From Methylophaga sp. (GTDB lineage Bacteria; Pseudomonadota; Gammaproteobacteria; Nitrosococcales; Methylophagaceae): DNA of 23,382 bases. The notes beneath the pieces are model-generated. The model saw nothing but the letters and a program-made list of their open reading frames with translations. It searched no databases and was not told the DNA's origin. The stretch spans positions 1 through 23,382 of the forward strand of contig JABURN010000157.1 in NCBI GenBank assembly GCA_014762585.1. Direction: 5' to 3'. Numbering within the stretch: the first letter of the stretch is position 1; every line of letters begins with the position of its first letter. A program made the translations under genes and the position numbers. Below are positions 7,987-18,035 of the stretch, piece by piece.

Positions 7987-9054
7987 ATGCATCCGCTGAA
8001 AGTCATCGTCATTGATGATTCTGCTCTTGTCAGACAACTTTTAAGTGAGATCTTAAACAGCGATCCCGCGATCAAAGTCGTTGCTACGGCGGCTGATCCC
8101 TATCAGGCCCGTGACAAAATAAAGCAGTTCAATCCGGATGTGCTGACGCTGGATGTAGAGATGCCGCGTATGGACGGCGTGACTTTTCTGCGTAACCTGA
8201 TGCGTCTGCGGCCGATGCCGGTCGTGATGGTCTCAACGCTGACTGAAAAAGGCGCGCAGGTCACGCTGGAAGCCTTGTCGCTCGGTGCCTTTGATTTTAT
8301 CGCCAAACCCAAACTGGATTTGTCTAATACCCTTGAAGATTACGCTGAAGAGATCATTGCCAAGGTCAAGGCGGCAGCGGTAATGCCGTTGTCGGCACTG
8401 ACTTCCAGACCTGGCCTGCAGGTGGAGCAGAAACTCACCGCTGACGCGATTCTTGCGAAAACGACCGCGGCGACCACGCTGAGAACAACCGAAAAAATCA
8501 TCGCCATCGGCGCTTCGACCGGTGGCACCGAAGCTATCAAGGAAGTGCTCTGTGCCTTGCCGCCATCAGCGCCGGGTGTGGTGATAACCCAGCACATTCC
8601 GGCGGCCTTCAGTGCCGCCTTTGCTAAACGGGTGAACGGACTTTCACCAATGCAGGTGAGTCAGGCCGAGGATGGTGAGCAAATTCTGGCCGGTCATGCC
8701 TATATTGCACCAGGCGATAAACACCTGTTGGTTGAACGTAGCGGTGCTCGCTACTATTGCCGCCTTAATGATGGCCCGCCGGTATCGCGGCACAAACCCT
8801 CGGTCGATGTCCTGTTCCGTTCAGTCGCGCAGCATGTCGGGCCCAACGCCATTGGCATTATGCTTACCGGGATGGGGGATGATGGTGCCCAGGGCATGTT
8901 GGAGATGAAACAGGCCGGCGCGCAGAATCTGCTGCAGGATGAGAAGAGCAGCATTGTCTGGGGCATGCCGGGGGCGGCGTTCAAACTTGGCGCTGCAGAA
9001 AAAACCGTGCCTTTGCAAAAAATAGCTGAAGAAATACTCAAACTGAGTCGATAA
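7987..9054 (+). CDS. cheB: Chemotaxis methylesterase CheB
   Basis: This is a 355-residue response regulator with an esterase domain. The receiver (1-120) has Asp10/Asp11, phospho-acceptor Asp56 ([10 protein letters not shown]) and Lys108 in AKP. A linker of about 50 residues joins the C-terminal methylesterase, whose triad is Ser177 (GASTGGTEA), His203 (TQHIPAAF) and Asp299 ([10 protein letters not shown]). When phosphorylated by CheA it removes receptor methyl groups, opposing CheR, and can deamidate glutamines. GCCGGG just before the ATG is a weak ribosome site. It is intact and of normal length. Confidence 0.97.
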   Translation: MHPLKVIVIDDSALVRQLLSEILNSDPAIKVVATAADPYQARDKIKQFNPDVLTLDVEMPRMDGVTFLRNLMRLRPMPVVMVSTLTEKGAQVTLEALSLGAFDFIAKPKLDLSNTLEDYAEEIIAKVKAAAVMPLSALTSRPGLQVEQKLTADAILAKTTAATTLRTTEKIIAIGASTGGTEAIKEVLCALPPSAPGVVITQHIPAAFSAAFAKRVNGLSPMQVSQAEDGEQILAGHAYIAPGDKHLLVERSGARYYCRLNDGPPVSRHKPSVDVLFRSVAQHVGPNAIGIMLTGMGDDGAQGMLEMKQAGAQNLLQDEKSSIVWGMPGAAFKLGAAEKTVPLQKIAEEILKLSR

Positions 9055-9080
9055 AGAAAAGGGAATCAGGGGTAACAGAC

Positions 9081-10256
9081 ATGGACACACAGATTTTAAA
9101 ACAGACCATGCCGGCAGGCGTGATTGCATTGCTGCTGGCAGCCCTTGCCTATTGGCTGGCGGACTGGCGCGTTGCGGGACTGCTGCTGTTATCCAGTCTG
9201 ATTGTCTATCTGCTAAAGCGACCCGTATCCGAGCAATTTACAGAGTCGGAAGACAATAGCACTGAGCAGCAAGCCCTGACAGAAGTGACGGAGCTTAATC
9301 GGGAAACACTGAACTCGCTGCAGCAACAAATCAGTCAAATTGCCGAGGAAAATCGTCAGATTGCCGGTCTGATCAGTAATGCCATCAGCAAACTGACCGA
9401 CAGCTTTCAGGGCATGAATCAGCAAACCGAAAACGAAGACCGGATGCTGCACAGCCTTATCGATGAAGATGAACAGGGCCAGAATTTCGGTGAGTTTATC
9501 CGTGAAACCGAGTCAGTGCTTGTTTACCTGGCTGATACGGTACTCAAAACTAGTCAGGAAAGTCAGCTGGTGATGGAAAAGCTGGAGGCCATGAACGGTA
9601 ATGTCGATGGGGTCATTTCTCTGCTTGATGATGTTAAAGATATTGCTTCCCAGACCAACTTGCTGGCATTGAACGCGGCCATTGAAGCAGCCCGCGCCGG
9701 CGAGGCGGGGCGCGGCTTTGCGGTGGTCGCCGATGAGGTCAGGAAACTATCGCAAAAATCCGATGCTTTCAGCGATGAAATCAGCGATATCACGATGAGC
9801 GTTAAAACCACGCTGCAGGATGCATTGAAAAAAGTCTCTGATGTCGTCACTGCCGACACCGATATGGCGAGGGACTGTAAAACCAAGGTCGGTGACATCT
9901 CAGCACGGATGTTGCAGTTGAATGATAAAACCCAGCAGGTGATCAACGGTACCGGCCAGGTCAGTCAGTCGATTGCCGGCCTGGTGAATCAGGCAGTGAC
10001 TTCGCTGCAGTTTGAAGATATGTGCACGCAGCTCAGTCAGCACATTAATAAACGACTGGACACGGTGAGTGAGCTTGCCGGCATTATCGAAGCGTTGCAG
10101 CAGGCGCAAACCCAGCCCGATAACCTTGAACAGTGCCGGCAAATGCTGGCCGATGTAAAACAGCGAGCCGAAGGTCTGCAACCCAAAATTGCCGCCACTG
10201 AACACAAGTCCGTTACCCAGCAAAGTCTCGATAGTGGTGATGTAGAGTTATTCTGA
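9081..10256 (+). CDS. Short membrane MCP-like protein with CheZ-like helix
   Basis: This 391-residue protein begins with two hydrophobic helices (about 10-27 and 31-46) joined by a loop of only a few residues, so it has no periplasmic sensor. Coiled coil follows, then a receptor signalling tip [22 protein letters not shown] (about 189-210) and [13 protein letters not shown]. Past the tip the helix becomes unlike normal receptors. [20 protein letters not shown] (306-325) resembles the CheZ active-site helix, with Asp313 and Gln317 spaced like CheZ Asp143/Gln147. The protein ends in GDVELF, shared with CheD. The ATG at 9081 follows AGGGG. It may be a receptor that senses membrane or cytoplasmic state, or a membrane-bound CheY-P phosphatase; the second idea is inference. 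It follows cheB by 26 bases. Confidence 0.85.
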   Translation: MDTQILKQTMPAGVIALLLAALAYWLADWRVAGLLLLSSLIVYLLKRPVSEQFTESEDNSTEQQALTEVTELNRETLNSLQQQISQIAEENRQIAGLISNAISKLTDSFQGMNQQTENEDRMLHSLIDEDEQGQNFGEFIRETESVLVYLADTVLKTSQESQLVMEKLEAMNGNVDGVISLLDDVKDIASQTNLLALNAAIEAARAGEAGRGFAVVADEVRKLSQKSDAFSDEISDITMSVKTTLQDALKKVSDVVTADTDMARDCKTKVGDISARMLQLNDKTQQVINGTGQVSQSIAGLVNQAVTSLQFEDMCTQLSQHINKRLDTVSELAGIIEALQQAQTQPDNLEQCRQMLADVKQRAEGLQPKIAATEHKSVTQQSLDSGDVELF

Positions 10257-10337
10257 TTGGCGCTGCGGGCGCTGGCATAGCGATTGCAAAAGCTTCTGTG
10301 TCATTAACAGATCAGATTGATCTCAGCAGGAGTTTTT

Positions 10338-11783
10338 ATGCCACAACCCGTCATGATCCAGACCGAGCCGATGGCGGCGGTCAGTGCCAGAAAAAGCGCC
10401 GGAGCTGGCGACAGCACTGATAAATCCGCATTTTCTTCTGAGCTCAACCAGCAGATTGAGCAGGGTCGGGCTGCATCAGGCCGTGCCCGTTCAGATAAAA
10501 ACGAGGCGGCAAAGCCGGCCGATAGCGAGCAGAATGTTGCCGCTGACGGCAATAAATTGCCGGCCGAGGAAGACAGTAACACGGTTTCAGACTCCGCATC
10601 TGAAACCGAGACTCAGGCTGACCCGGAGTCTGAACAGCAAGCCAGTGATCAGGACGCAAATGCCGATCAGCAAGCCAGTGATGCAGACGCTGATTCCGAG
10701 CATCAGGAAGCCGATCAGGGGGCTTCAGAGACTAAGGAGCAAGAGGGCGTCGTCGTGGCAGGAGCGGGCCAGACTGCTGGTTCGTCAAAAAATGCGGATG
10801 TTTCTAACAAAGATGAAGACGCTGATAAACCGGTACGTGCACAAGTCACAGTCAGCCAGCAGGCGGTTGATAATGCAAAAACCGGCTCTGTGGAGATGAC
10901 CGCGAAAACGCATCCCAAGCAAAGCGATGCGGTGAACACGGATTCCGCGGCAAAAAACAGCCAGCAGACAGCAGCCAAAACCATCAGCGAAACCATTGAT
11001 AAGCTGACAGCTGAAGAAAAGCAGCAGTTACAGAAAGCCACGCCGAATCTGGCAGCTGCGCTAAAGCAACTGTCTGAGGATAATGCCGAGCCACCTAAAA
11101 TCCGTGCTGATATTATGGATGCACTGCAGCGTCAGCAGAACAAGCAGGAAGTCACTACCAATCTGCGCAATATGATCGCGGCGCAGACACAGCAGGCGGA
11201 AAATAAACCTGCAGTTACCTTGCCTCCCGTCTTTACTGACAAAGCGCTGTCAGATACAGCAGGTAATCCTCTGGCGCCAACCACGCTGAGCGGTCTGATG
11301 TCATCTCAGGGCGGGAGCGTCTCAAGCCCTGTCAGTCAGGCAACGCTGAGTTTGCCGGTGCAGCCTAATATGCAGAATCCGGCCTGGTCGCAGGTGATGA
11401 GCAGTCGCGTCGTCTACATGGCGAAAGAGGGCATTCAGCAAGCTGAATTAAGAATGAACCCGGCCAATCTGGGACCGGTTGAAGTCAGACTGCATGTACA
11501 AAACGATCAGGCCAGTGTAACTTTTCTTGCTCAGCAGGGAGCGACACGCGAAGCGCTTGAGCAGGCCCTACCCAGATTGCGGGAAAGTTTTGCTGAGAGT
11601 GGTCTGCAACTGGCTAATGCTGAAGTCGGTGAACACCAGCATCAGCAGCAGGAGCAATCAGAACAGGCAGGTGATTCTCATATTTTTGCTCAAGCCAGCG
11701 GTCAGGATGACGATATAGAGAATGAGACCGTTGAAACGGTCAGCTCAGAAGAGGTATCGGTGGGCCTCAGTTTATATGCCTGA
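10338..11783 (+). CDS. fliK: Flagellar hook-length control protein FliK-like
   Basis: This 481-residue protein is recognised by the C-terminal hook-length domain (about 350-432): [20 protein letters not shown], then [15 protein letters not shown] and [19 protein letters not shown]. The N-terminal two thirds are polar, disordered, rich in Gln, Ala, Asp and Glu, and vary in the family. An 11-residue repeat starting QQASD is present at about 100-121. A His/Gln-rich and acidic tail follows the domain. The ATG at 10338 has CAGGAG five bases upstream; the longer TTG start at 10317 lacks support. FliK is secreted by the flagellar export apparatus and sets hook length, switching substrate through FlhB. 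It is unusual in a che cluster; no other flagellar gene is in the window, so a specialised paralogue is possible. Confidence 0.88.
   Translation: MPQPVMIQTEPMAAVSARKSAGAGDSTDKSAFSSELNQQIEQGRAASGRARSDKNEAAKPADSEQNVAADGNKLPAEEDSNTVSDSASETETQADPESEQQASDQDANADQQASDADADSEHQEADQGASETKEQEGVVVAGAGQTAGSSKNADVSNKDEDADKPVRAQVTVSQQAVDNAKTGSVEMTAKTHPKQSDAVNTDSAAKNSQQTAAKTISETIDKLTAEEKQQLQKATPNLAAALKQLSEDNAEPPKIRADIMDALQRQQNKQEVTTNLRNMIAAQTQQAENKPAVTLPPVFTDKALSDTAGNPLAPTTLSGLMSSQGGSVSSPVSQATLSLPVQPNMQNPAWSQVMSSRVVYMAKEGIQQAELRMNPANLGPVEVRLHVQNDQASVTFLAQQGATREALEQALPRLRESFAESGLQLANAEVGEHQHQQQEQSEQAGDSHIFAQASGQDDDIENETVETVSSEEVSVGLSLYA
10635..10682 (+). repeat. Direct repeat inside fliK, 33-base period
   Basis: CAGCAAGCCAGTGAT occurs at 10635-10649 and again at 10668-10682, exactly 33 bases (11 codons) apart and in frame. 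It encodes the repeated peptide QQASD within the acidic disordered part of FliK. It looks like a tandem duplication that could change copy number and so protein length. Confidence 0.7.
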
Positions 11784-11821
11784 GCAATCACAGAGACAAG
11801 AGTTATCCGGGAGAGACGGAC

Positions 11822-13015
11822 GTGTTTAAATTAGAAAACTTTTCACTAAGAAAAAGAATGTACATCGTGGCCGGCTTTGGCATTATTGGCCTGCTGGGTC
11901 TGGCCTTGCTGGAATGGTATATGCTGACTACGGGCACGAGCGCCACCAATCAGCTCTATGCCGTTCTGACCTATGTCCTACTAGGTAGTGTCGGTATCAT
12001 GTATATGGCCCATTTGATTGGCCGTTTTGGTGATAAGCGTGCCACGACACTGGTGGGGGCAATCCAGAACATCAAAAAAGGGGATCTGACCCAGAAAGTC
12101 GTCATCCCCGGTAAAAGTGATTTCAGCTGGATGGCATTTGAACTGGATAGTGCACGCAAAAACGTAGCAAACCTGGTTCACACATTGGTGGGTGGCGTCT
12201 CTCAGCTGAATACAGCCACACAGAACATGGAAGCCATCAGCAAAGAAACTGTTGATGGTGTTTTGAAACAGCAGGCGGAAACCAGTCAGGTGGCCACTGC
12301 CATGAACGAAATGACTGCCTCCGTGCAGGAAGTTGCCCGCACCGCCTCTAACGCGGCAGACGCGGCGCGTAATGCCGATAACGAAGCCAAATCCGGTAAG
12401 CAGGTGGTGATGGAAACGATGGAGGCGATTGATTCGCTGGCCAATGAAGTGGAAAAAGCCGCCCAGCAGTTGAGCAGCCTGGAAGCGGATATTGGCAATA
12501 TCGGCGCTATTGTTGATGTGATTCGTGGTATCACCGAACAAACCAATCTGCTGGCGCTGAACGCGGCAATTGAAGCAGCCCGTGCCGGTGAGCATGGTCG
12601 TGGTTTTGCCGTGGTCGCCGATGAAGTCCGCACCCTGGCAGCCAGAACCCAGTCTTCTACCCATGAAATCGAAGAAATGGTGGAGCGCCTGCAACAGGGA
12701 GCTCAAGTTGCGGTTAAGGTCATGAATGAAAGCCGTGAACGTGCCCGTACCAGTGTGGAAAAAGCCTCCAGCGCCGGTGCCGCACTCGATACCATCACCG
12801 CGATGATTTCCACCATGGACGAAATGAGTGCCCAGATATCCAGTGCTGCGAATGAACAGTCCGCAGTGGCAGAGGATATCAACCGGGGTATTGTTAATAT
12901 CAGCCAAGTGGCTGAGCATACAGCGGAAGGTGCCCGCGAGTCGTCTGTGGCGGTAGAAACCCTGAGCAGCCTGTCATCGCAGCTGCAGGAAGCCTCGGCC
13001 AAATTCAAAGTCTAA
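11822..13015 (+). CDS. Methyl-accepting chemotaxis protein, two TM helices, no periplasmic domain
   Basis: This is a 397-residue receptor. TM1 is about 13-35 and TM2 about 46-66, with roughly ten residues outside. A HAMP domain (about 68-120, containing [13 protein letters not shown]) follows, then the signalling hairpin with tip [21 protein letters not shown] (239-259). The distance from the first methylation-region motif (MNEMTAS) to the tip is 79 residues, against 65 in the globin receptor, so each helix is two heptads longer (40H-like class). There is no C-terminal pentapeptide; it ends ASAKFKV. The start is GTG at 11822 with GGGAG eight bases upstream; an ATG at 11858 would delete the basic leader. 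It lacks a ligand domain and may sense membrane or energy state through its helices and HAMP. It is the last gene of the operon. Confidence 0.92.
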   Translation: MFKLENFSLRKRMYIVAGFGIIGLLGLALLEWYMLTTGTSATNQLYAVLTYVLLGSVGIMYMAHLIGRFGDKRATTLVGAIQNIKKGDLTQKVVIPGKSDFSWMAFELDSARKNVANLVHTLVGGVSQLNTATQNMEAISKETVDGVLKQQAETSQVATAMNEMTASVQEVARTASNAADAARNADNEAKSGKQVVMETMEAIDSLANEVEKAAQQLSSLEADIGNIGAIVDVIRGITEQTNLLALNAAIEAARAGEHGRGFAVVADEVRTLAARTQSSTHEIEEMVERLQQGAQVAVKVMNESRERARTSVEKASSAGAALDTITAMISTMDEMSAQISSAANEQSAVAEDINRGIVNISQVAEHTAEGARESSVAVETLSSLSSQLQEASAKFKV

Positions 13016-13030
13016 ACTCAGCCCTTTTCG

Positions 13031-13058
13031 AAAAAAGCCCGCGCAAGCGGGCTTTTTT
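13031..13058 (+). terminator. Rho-independent terminator of chemotaxis operon
   Basis: A perfect 12-base-pair stem (13031-13042 with 13047-13058) has GCCCGC/GCGGGC at the core, a GCAA tetraloop and a run of six T. It lies 15 bases after the stop of the last receptor gene and closes the operon. Confidence 0.95.
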
Positions 13059-13162
13059 GTATCTGTTTAACAGAAAGTGTGAGTCAGGTCTCAGCCTCCG
13101 GGGAACCCTCAGCCACTCTGACCAACTAAAATCCTGTTTAGGGCAACAGGAGAAAAATCCCC

Positions 13163-13726
13163 ATGCAAATAGGCTTAATGCGATTGATGACCAGGCTGAG
13201 TTTTCTGGTGACGCTTTTTATTGCACCAGCACAGGCAGAAGAGGCACTGGGCTGGATAGAGAAAATTCAAATACAGCCCTGGGGTGTTGAAGCCAAAGCC
13301 AAACTGGATACCGGCGCGCTGACTTCTTCAATGCATGCAGAAGACATTGAGCGGTTTGAGAAAGACGATCAAGAGTGGGTCAGGTTTACTGTTGATTTTG
13401 AAGATAGCAATACCGGCGAACAGGTCACGGAGCGGATAGAGCGACCATTGCTGCGTGAATTTACAGCAGTGGGCGCTGGTGGTCGTGATGAACGCTCGGT
13501 GGTGGTGATGACAATCTGTGTCGGTAACAAGCTGTACGAAGAACAGTTCAGCTTGCGCAACCGGGACAACATGATTTATCCAATTTTGCTTGGGCGCAGA
13601 ACAATACAGCATCTGGGACCGGTGGATGTGACCAGTACTTTCCTCAGCGAAGCCCAGTGTGATTCGGAATCAGACATGCTGAGCTTTAATGCCGGTGAGG
13701 ATGATCCGGATATCGGTGCAGACTGA
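13163..13726 (+). CDS. Secreted retropepsin-like 'ATP-dependent zinc protease' family protein
   Basis: This 187-residue protein belongs to the small family named putative ATP-dependent zinc protease and often found beside RimK-like ATP-grasp ligases. Its fold is retropepsin-like. The catalytic-type motif is KLDTGALTSSMHA, with Asp49-Thr50-Gly51-Ala52, followed by LLREFTAVGAGGRDERSVVV and the late YPILLGRRTIQHLG. A signal peptide is visible: basic start, hydrophobic stretch (about 12-22) and AQA before EE (cut near 25/26), so it should be periplasmic. CAGGAG precedes the ATG by ten bases. It stands alone between two terminators; no ATP-grasp ligase is adjacent. I see no ATP-binding motif, so the family name is probably misleading. 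The substrate is unknown. Confidence 0.85.
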   Translation: MQIGLMRLMTRLSFLVTLFIAPAQAEEALGWIEKIQIQPWGVEAKAKLDTGALTSSMHAEDIERFEKDDQEWVRFTVDFEDSNTGEQVTERIERPLLREFTAVGAGGRDERSVVVMTICVGNKLYEEQFSLRNRDNMIYPILLGRRTIQHLGPVDVTSTFLSEAQCDSESDMLSFNAGEDDPDIGAD

Positions 13727-13750
13727 TTTCTGCAGCACTGTCTGCAAAAG

Positions 13751-13779
13751 AAAAGGCCATCTTAATGATGGCCTTTTTT
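13751..13779. terminator. Bidirectional terminator between protease-like gene and pyrF
   Basis: AAAAGGCCATC (13751-13761) pairs with GATGGCCTTTT (13767-13777) around TTAAT. Six T follow on the + strand, and a T-rich run follows on the - strand. It sits between two convergent genes, so it probably ends both transcripts. Confidence 0.92.
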
Positions 13780-13790
13780 GTGATGACGAG

Positions 13791-14486
13791 TTATCCGTTG
13801 AGACTCTGTTCGATCTCCCGCAGTGCCTGCATCGGGTCTGCTGCTGCCGTGACCGGTCTGCCGATAACCAGATAGTGACTGCCGGCGGCGAGCGCTTGGG
13901 CCGGTGTCATGGTGCGGTGCTGATCGCCGCGGTCACTGCCTGCGGGACGAATACCCGGCGTGATCAATTGAAAAGCATCACCCAGTTCTTCTCGAAGGGC
14001 TGGTGCCTCCTGCGCCGAGCAGACCACACCGTCCAGCCCACTGTCTTTCGCGAGGCAGGCCAGCTTGACCACGTTTTCCGCCAGCGTGCCTGACAGGCCG
14101 ATCAGATCAAAGGTCTGCTGATCCATGCTGGTCAGCAACGTCACCGCGATCAGTCGGGGGGCATCATCACTGTCGCCGACCGCTTCTCGGGCAGCCTGCA
14201 TCATCGCCATCCCGCCCAGGGCATGCACATTCATCATCCACACGCCCAGATCGGCAGCCGCCGCACAGGCGCGGCCGACGGTATGGGGAATATCGTGGTA
14301 TTTCAAATCCAGAAATACATCAAAACCGCGGTTGACCAGAGAGCGGACCACGTCCGGACCGGCGCGGGTAAACAGCTCTTTGCCGACTTTGACCCGGGCC
14401 GAAGCCGGATCAATTTGATCAGCCATAGCCAGGGCTGAATCTTTGTCAGCATAATCGAGGGCAACGATGATTTTCGGATCAGACAT
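13791..14486 (-). CDS. pyrF: Orotidine 5'-phosphate decarboxylase
   Basis: This 231-residue TIM-barrel enzyme makes UMP by decarboxylating OMP, the last step of de novo pyrimidine synthesis. Active-site residues fit E. coli with a constant shift of 11: Asp11 (VALDYADK), Lys33 (RVKVGKE), Asp60, Lys62 and Asp65 ([12 protein letters not shown]). The C-terminal phosphate-binding segment is VIGRPVT. CTGGAG lies upstream of the ATG. It is transcribed divergently from tgt across 120 bases and converges on the protease-like gene. Confidence 0.97.
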   Translation of the reverse strand: MSDPKIIVALDYADKDSALAMADQIDPASARVKVGKELFTRAGPDVVRSLVNRGFDVFLDLKYHDIPHTVGRACAAAADLGVWMMNVHALGGMAMMQAAREAVGDSDDAPRLIAVTLLTSMDQQTFDLIGLSGTLAENVVKLACLAKDSGLDGVVCSAQEAPALREELGDAFQLITPGIRPAGSDRGDQHRTMTPAQALAAGSHYLVIGRPVTAAADPMQALREIEQSLNG

Positions 14487-14543
14487 TCACAACTCCAGAT
14501 TGAATACAGCAATGATCTTAGCCTAACAGGTCAGCTTTTGTGA

Positions 14544-15713
<1,170 letters not shown>

Positions 15714-15747
15714 TCTTGGTCATTGCTATCGGTGACTCTGCCGGCTG

Positions 15748-15756
15748 TGGCATAAT
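15748..15756 (+). promoter_or_regulatory. Possible extended -10 for yajC-secDF
   Basis: TGGCATAAT matches an extended -10 (TGn plus CATAAT) 32 bases before the yajC ATG, in the 75-base gap after tgt. No convincing -35 was found. yajC-secDF may have this promoter in addition to read-through from tgt. Confidence 0.4.
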
Positions 15757-15788
15757 CGGTTTCTTTTTATCAATGAACTTGAGGACAC

Positions 15789-16127
15789 ATGATGGACTTT
15801 TTCATTTCTGCTGCCCACGCTGGTGCTGTTGAAAGCCAGGCTGCGGCATCTCCCGGTCTGCTCGACTTTGCTTTCCCGATTCTGCTATTGGTGCTGTTCT
15901 ATGTCATGCTGATTCGTCCTCAGCAGAAACGCGCTAAAGAGCACCGTGCCATGCAGTCCGCGCTGGCTAAAGGTGATGAAGTCGTCACTGACGGTGGCCT
16001 GATGGGCAAAATTCTGGAGATCACGGATAACGCGATTACTGTTCAGATTGCAGAAGGCGTTGAAGTCAAAGTGCGCCGTGAGTCAATCAATGCTGTGTTA
16101 CCCAAAGGTACGCTGAAAAAACTGTAA
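15789..16127 (+). CDS. yajC: Sec translocase accessory protein YajC
   Basis: This 112-residue protein has one membrane helix (about 24-42, FAFPILLLVLFYVMLIRPQQ) followed by the family's cytoplasmic part: RPQQKRAKEHRAMQSALAKGD, then VVTDGGLMGKI and VEVKVRRESI. YajC associates with SecD-SecF and the SecYEG channel. Two ATGs lie in tandem (15789 and 15792); GAGGA at 15781-15785 is better spaced for the second, so the true start may be three bases later. It is followed by secD after 42 bases. Confidence 0.96.
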   Translation: MMDFFISAAHAGAVESQAAASPGLLDFAFPILLLVLFYVMLIRPQQKRAKEHRAMQSALAKGDEVVTDGGLMGKILEITDNAITVQIAEGVEVKVRRESINAVLPKGTLKKL

Positions 16128-16169
16128 CACCCCCACCTGAAAAACGGTTTCAAAAACCAGGAATTTATA

Positions 16170-18023
16170 ATGAACCGATATCCACTGTGGAAGAACCTGC
16201 TGGTTCTTGTTGTACTGATTGTTGCCACTATTTATGCCATGCCCAATCTGTTTGGTGATGATCCGGCGGTGCAGATTTCGGCAGGTCGGTCCGCCACAGT
16301 GGATCTGGATCTTGCTGACAGAACCGAAACCGCGCTGAAAGAGGCCGGAATCGACTACAAAGGCATAGAGCTCGAAGATGACAAGTTACTGGTTCGTCTG
16401 ACCTCGGCCGACAGTCAACTGCAGGCCAAGGAAGTGCTGAACCAGACCTTAACCGGCGACTACATCATCGCCCTCAACCTGGCACCGACGACGCCTGACT
16501 GGCTGGCCGGACTGGGTGCTGAGCCGATGAACCTGGGTCTTGATCTGCGCGGTGGTGTGCACTTCCTGATGGAGGTGGATATGGTCGCAGCCGTTAAGCA
16601 GGCGCTGGATGGTTATGGCAGTGACCTGCGTTTATTGCTACGGGATGAGAAAATCCGCTACAAGCAAATCAAGGTCGAAGATCAGCAACTCATCGTGGTG
16701 TTTCGTAACGCTGAAGATCGCGATGCCGCTGAGAATCTCATCAGCCGTGAAATTGATGCTTTGCAGATCAATGTGGCTGAAGACACCACCGATCCTGCCC
16801 TGGTGATGCAGCTGAATGAAGTGAATCTGCGGGAAACCAAGCGGCTGGCGCTGCAACAGAATATCACCACACTGCGTAACCGGATCAACGAGCTTGGCGT
16901 TGCCGAGCCAACTGTACAGCAGCAGGGTGAAAACCGAATCGTGGTGCAACTGCCTGGGGTGCAGGATACCGCTCAGGCCAAGAAAATTCTGGGGGCCACC
17001 GCCACGCTGGAATTCCGCCTGGTCGATTTTGAGAGTGATGTTCAGGACGCGGTCAACGGCCGTGTGCCACCAAACTCCGAACTGTTTTATCACCGTGACG
17101 GCCGCCCTTACCTGCTCAACAAACGGGTTATGCTGACCGGTGAACACGTCATTAATGCACAATCAACGCTGGATCCGCAGTCCGGTTCGCCAGCTGTTTC
17201 CGTGACGCTGGATGGTAAAGGGGCGCGTATCTTCAGCAATATCACCCGCGATAACATCGGCAACCCGATGGCGGTGGTGTTTATCGAGTCCAAAACCGAA
17301 ACCAAGGAAATCGATGGTGAGCTGACCAAAGTCCGCCGTCAGGTGCCGGAAATCATTAATGTCGCCACGATTCGCGATCAGCTGAGTAAAAAGTTCCAGA
17401 TTACCGGCCTCGACAGCACGACGGAAGCCCGTGACCTGGCGCTGCTGCTGCGTGCCGGTGCCCTGGCGGCGCCGATTGAAATCGTCGAAGAGCGCACTGT
17501 CGGTCCAAGCCTGGGTCAGGACAATATCGACCAGGGCTTTGCTTCGGTCATGATTGGCTTTGCTTTCGTGCTGGTATTCATGTTGGTCTGGTACAAAGTC
17601 TTCGGCTTTGTCGCCAACCTGGCATTGGCTGCGAACCTGATTTTCATTGTGGCGCTGCTGTCGATGCTGCAGGCGACACTAACGCTGCCGGGTATTGCCG
17701 GTATTGTCCTTACCGTCGGTATGGCGGTGGATGCCAACGTGCTGATTTTTGAGCGGATCCGCGAGGAGCTCAGAAACGGCAACAGTCCGCAAGCAAGTAT
17801 CAATAGTGGTTATGGAAAAGCGTTCTCGACTATCGCTGACGCTAATATCACCACATTGATTGCCGCCATTGTTCTGTTCGGCTTTGGTACCGGCTCGATT
17901 AAAGGCTTTGCCGTGACCTTGTCACTCGGGATTATCACCTCGATGTTTACCGCGATCATGGGCACCCGTTCCGTGGTCAACCTGATTTACGGTCGTCAGC
18001 ATAAACCCAAGCTGTCAATTTAG
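16170..18023 (+). CDS. secD: Protein translocase subunit SecD
   Basis: This 617-residue RND-like membrane protein uses the proton gradient to help exported proteins leave the SecYEG channel on the periplasmic side. TM1 is at about 8-27. The large periplasmic domain begins with the SecD motif GLDLRGGVHFLMEVD (123-137). Five further membrane helices occupy about 450-605, with the conserved segment TVGMAVDANVLIFERIREEL. The length matches gammaproteobacterial SecD. CAGGA lies seven bases before the ATG. It is followed closely by secF and probably co-translated with it. Confidence 0.98.
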   Translation: MNRYPLWKNLLVLVVLIVATIYAMPNLFGDDPAVQISAGRSATVDLDLADRTETALKEAGIDYKGIELEDDKLLVRLTSADSQLQAKEVLNQTLTGDYIIALNLAPTTPDWLAGLGAEPMNLGLDLRGGVHFLMEVDMVAAVKQALDGYGSDLRLLLRDEKIRYKQIKVEDQQLIVVFRNAEDRDAAENLISREIDALQINVAEDTTDPALVMQLNEVNLRETKRLALQQNITTLRNRINELGVAEPTVQQQGENRIVVQLPGVQDTAQAKKILGATATLEFRLVDFESDVQDAVNGRVPPNSELFYHRDGRPYLLNKRVMLTGEHVINAQSTLDPQSGSPAVSVTLDGKGARIFSNITRDNIGNPMAVVFIESKTETKEIDGELTKVRRQVPEIINVATIRDQLSKKFQITGLDSTTEARDLALLLRAGALAAPIEIVEERTVGPSLGQDNIDQGFASVMIGFAFVLVFMLVWYKVFGFVANLALAANLIFIVALLSMLQATLTLPGIAGIVLTVGMAVDANVLIFERIREELRNGNSPQASINSGYGKAFSTIADANITTLIAAIVLFGFGTGSIKGFAVTLSLGIITSMFTAIMGTRSVVNLIYGRQHKPKLSI

Positions 18024-18035
18024 GATTTGCCAGAC

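Noticed and set aside
10257..10337. Possible promoter before fliK
   Set aside because: No -10/-35 pair at normal spacing was found; the 81-base gap may simply be an operon spacer.
10635..10682. Possible CRISPR-like repeat
   Set aside because: There are only two copies, in frame inside a low-complexity coding region, with no unique spacer array.
11981..12919. 312-codon open frame on the - strand over the last receptor gene
   Set aside because: The product is rich in His, Gly and Phe with no recognisable family, and it lies wholly inside a clear receptor gene. It is an antisense shadow of its codon bias.
13689..14093. 134-codon + strand frame overlapping pyrF and the terminator
   Set aside because: It runs through the bidirectional terminator and is antisense to conserved pyrF residues.
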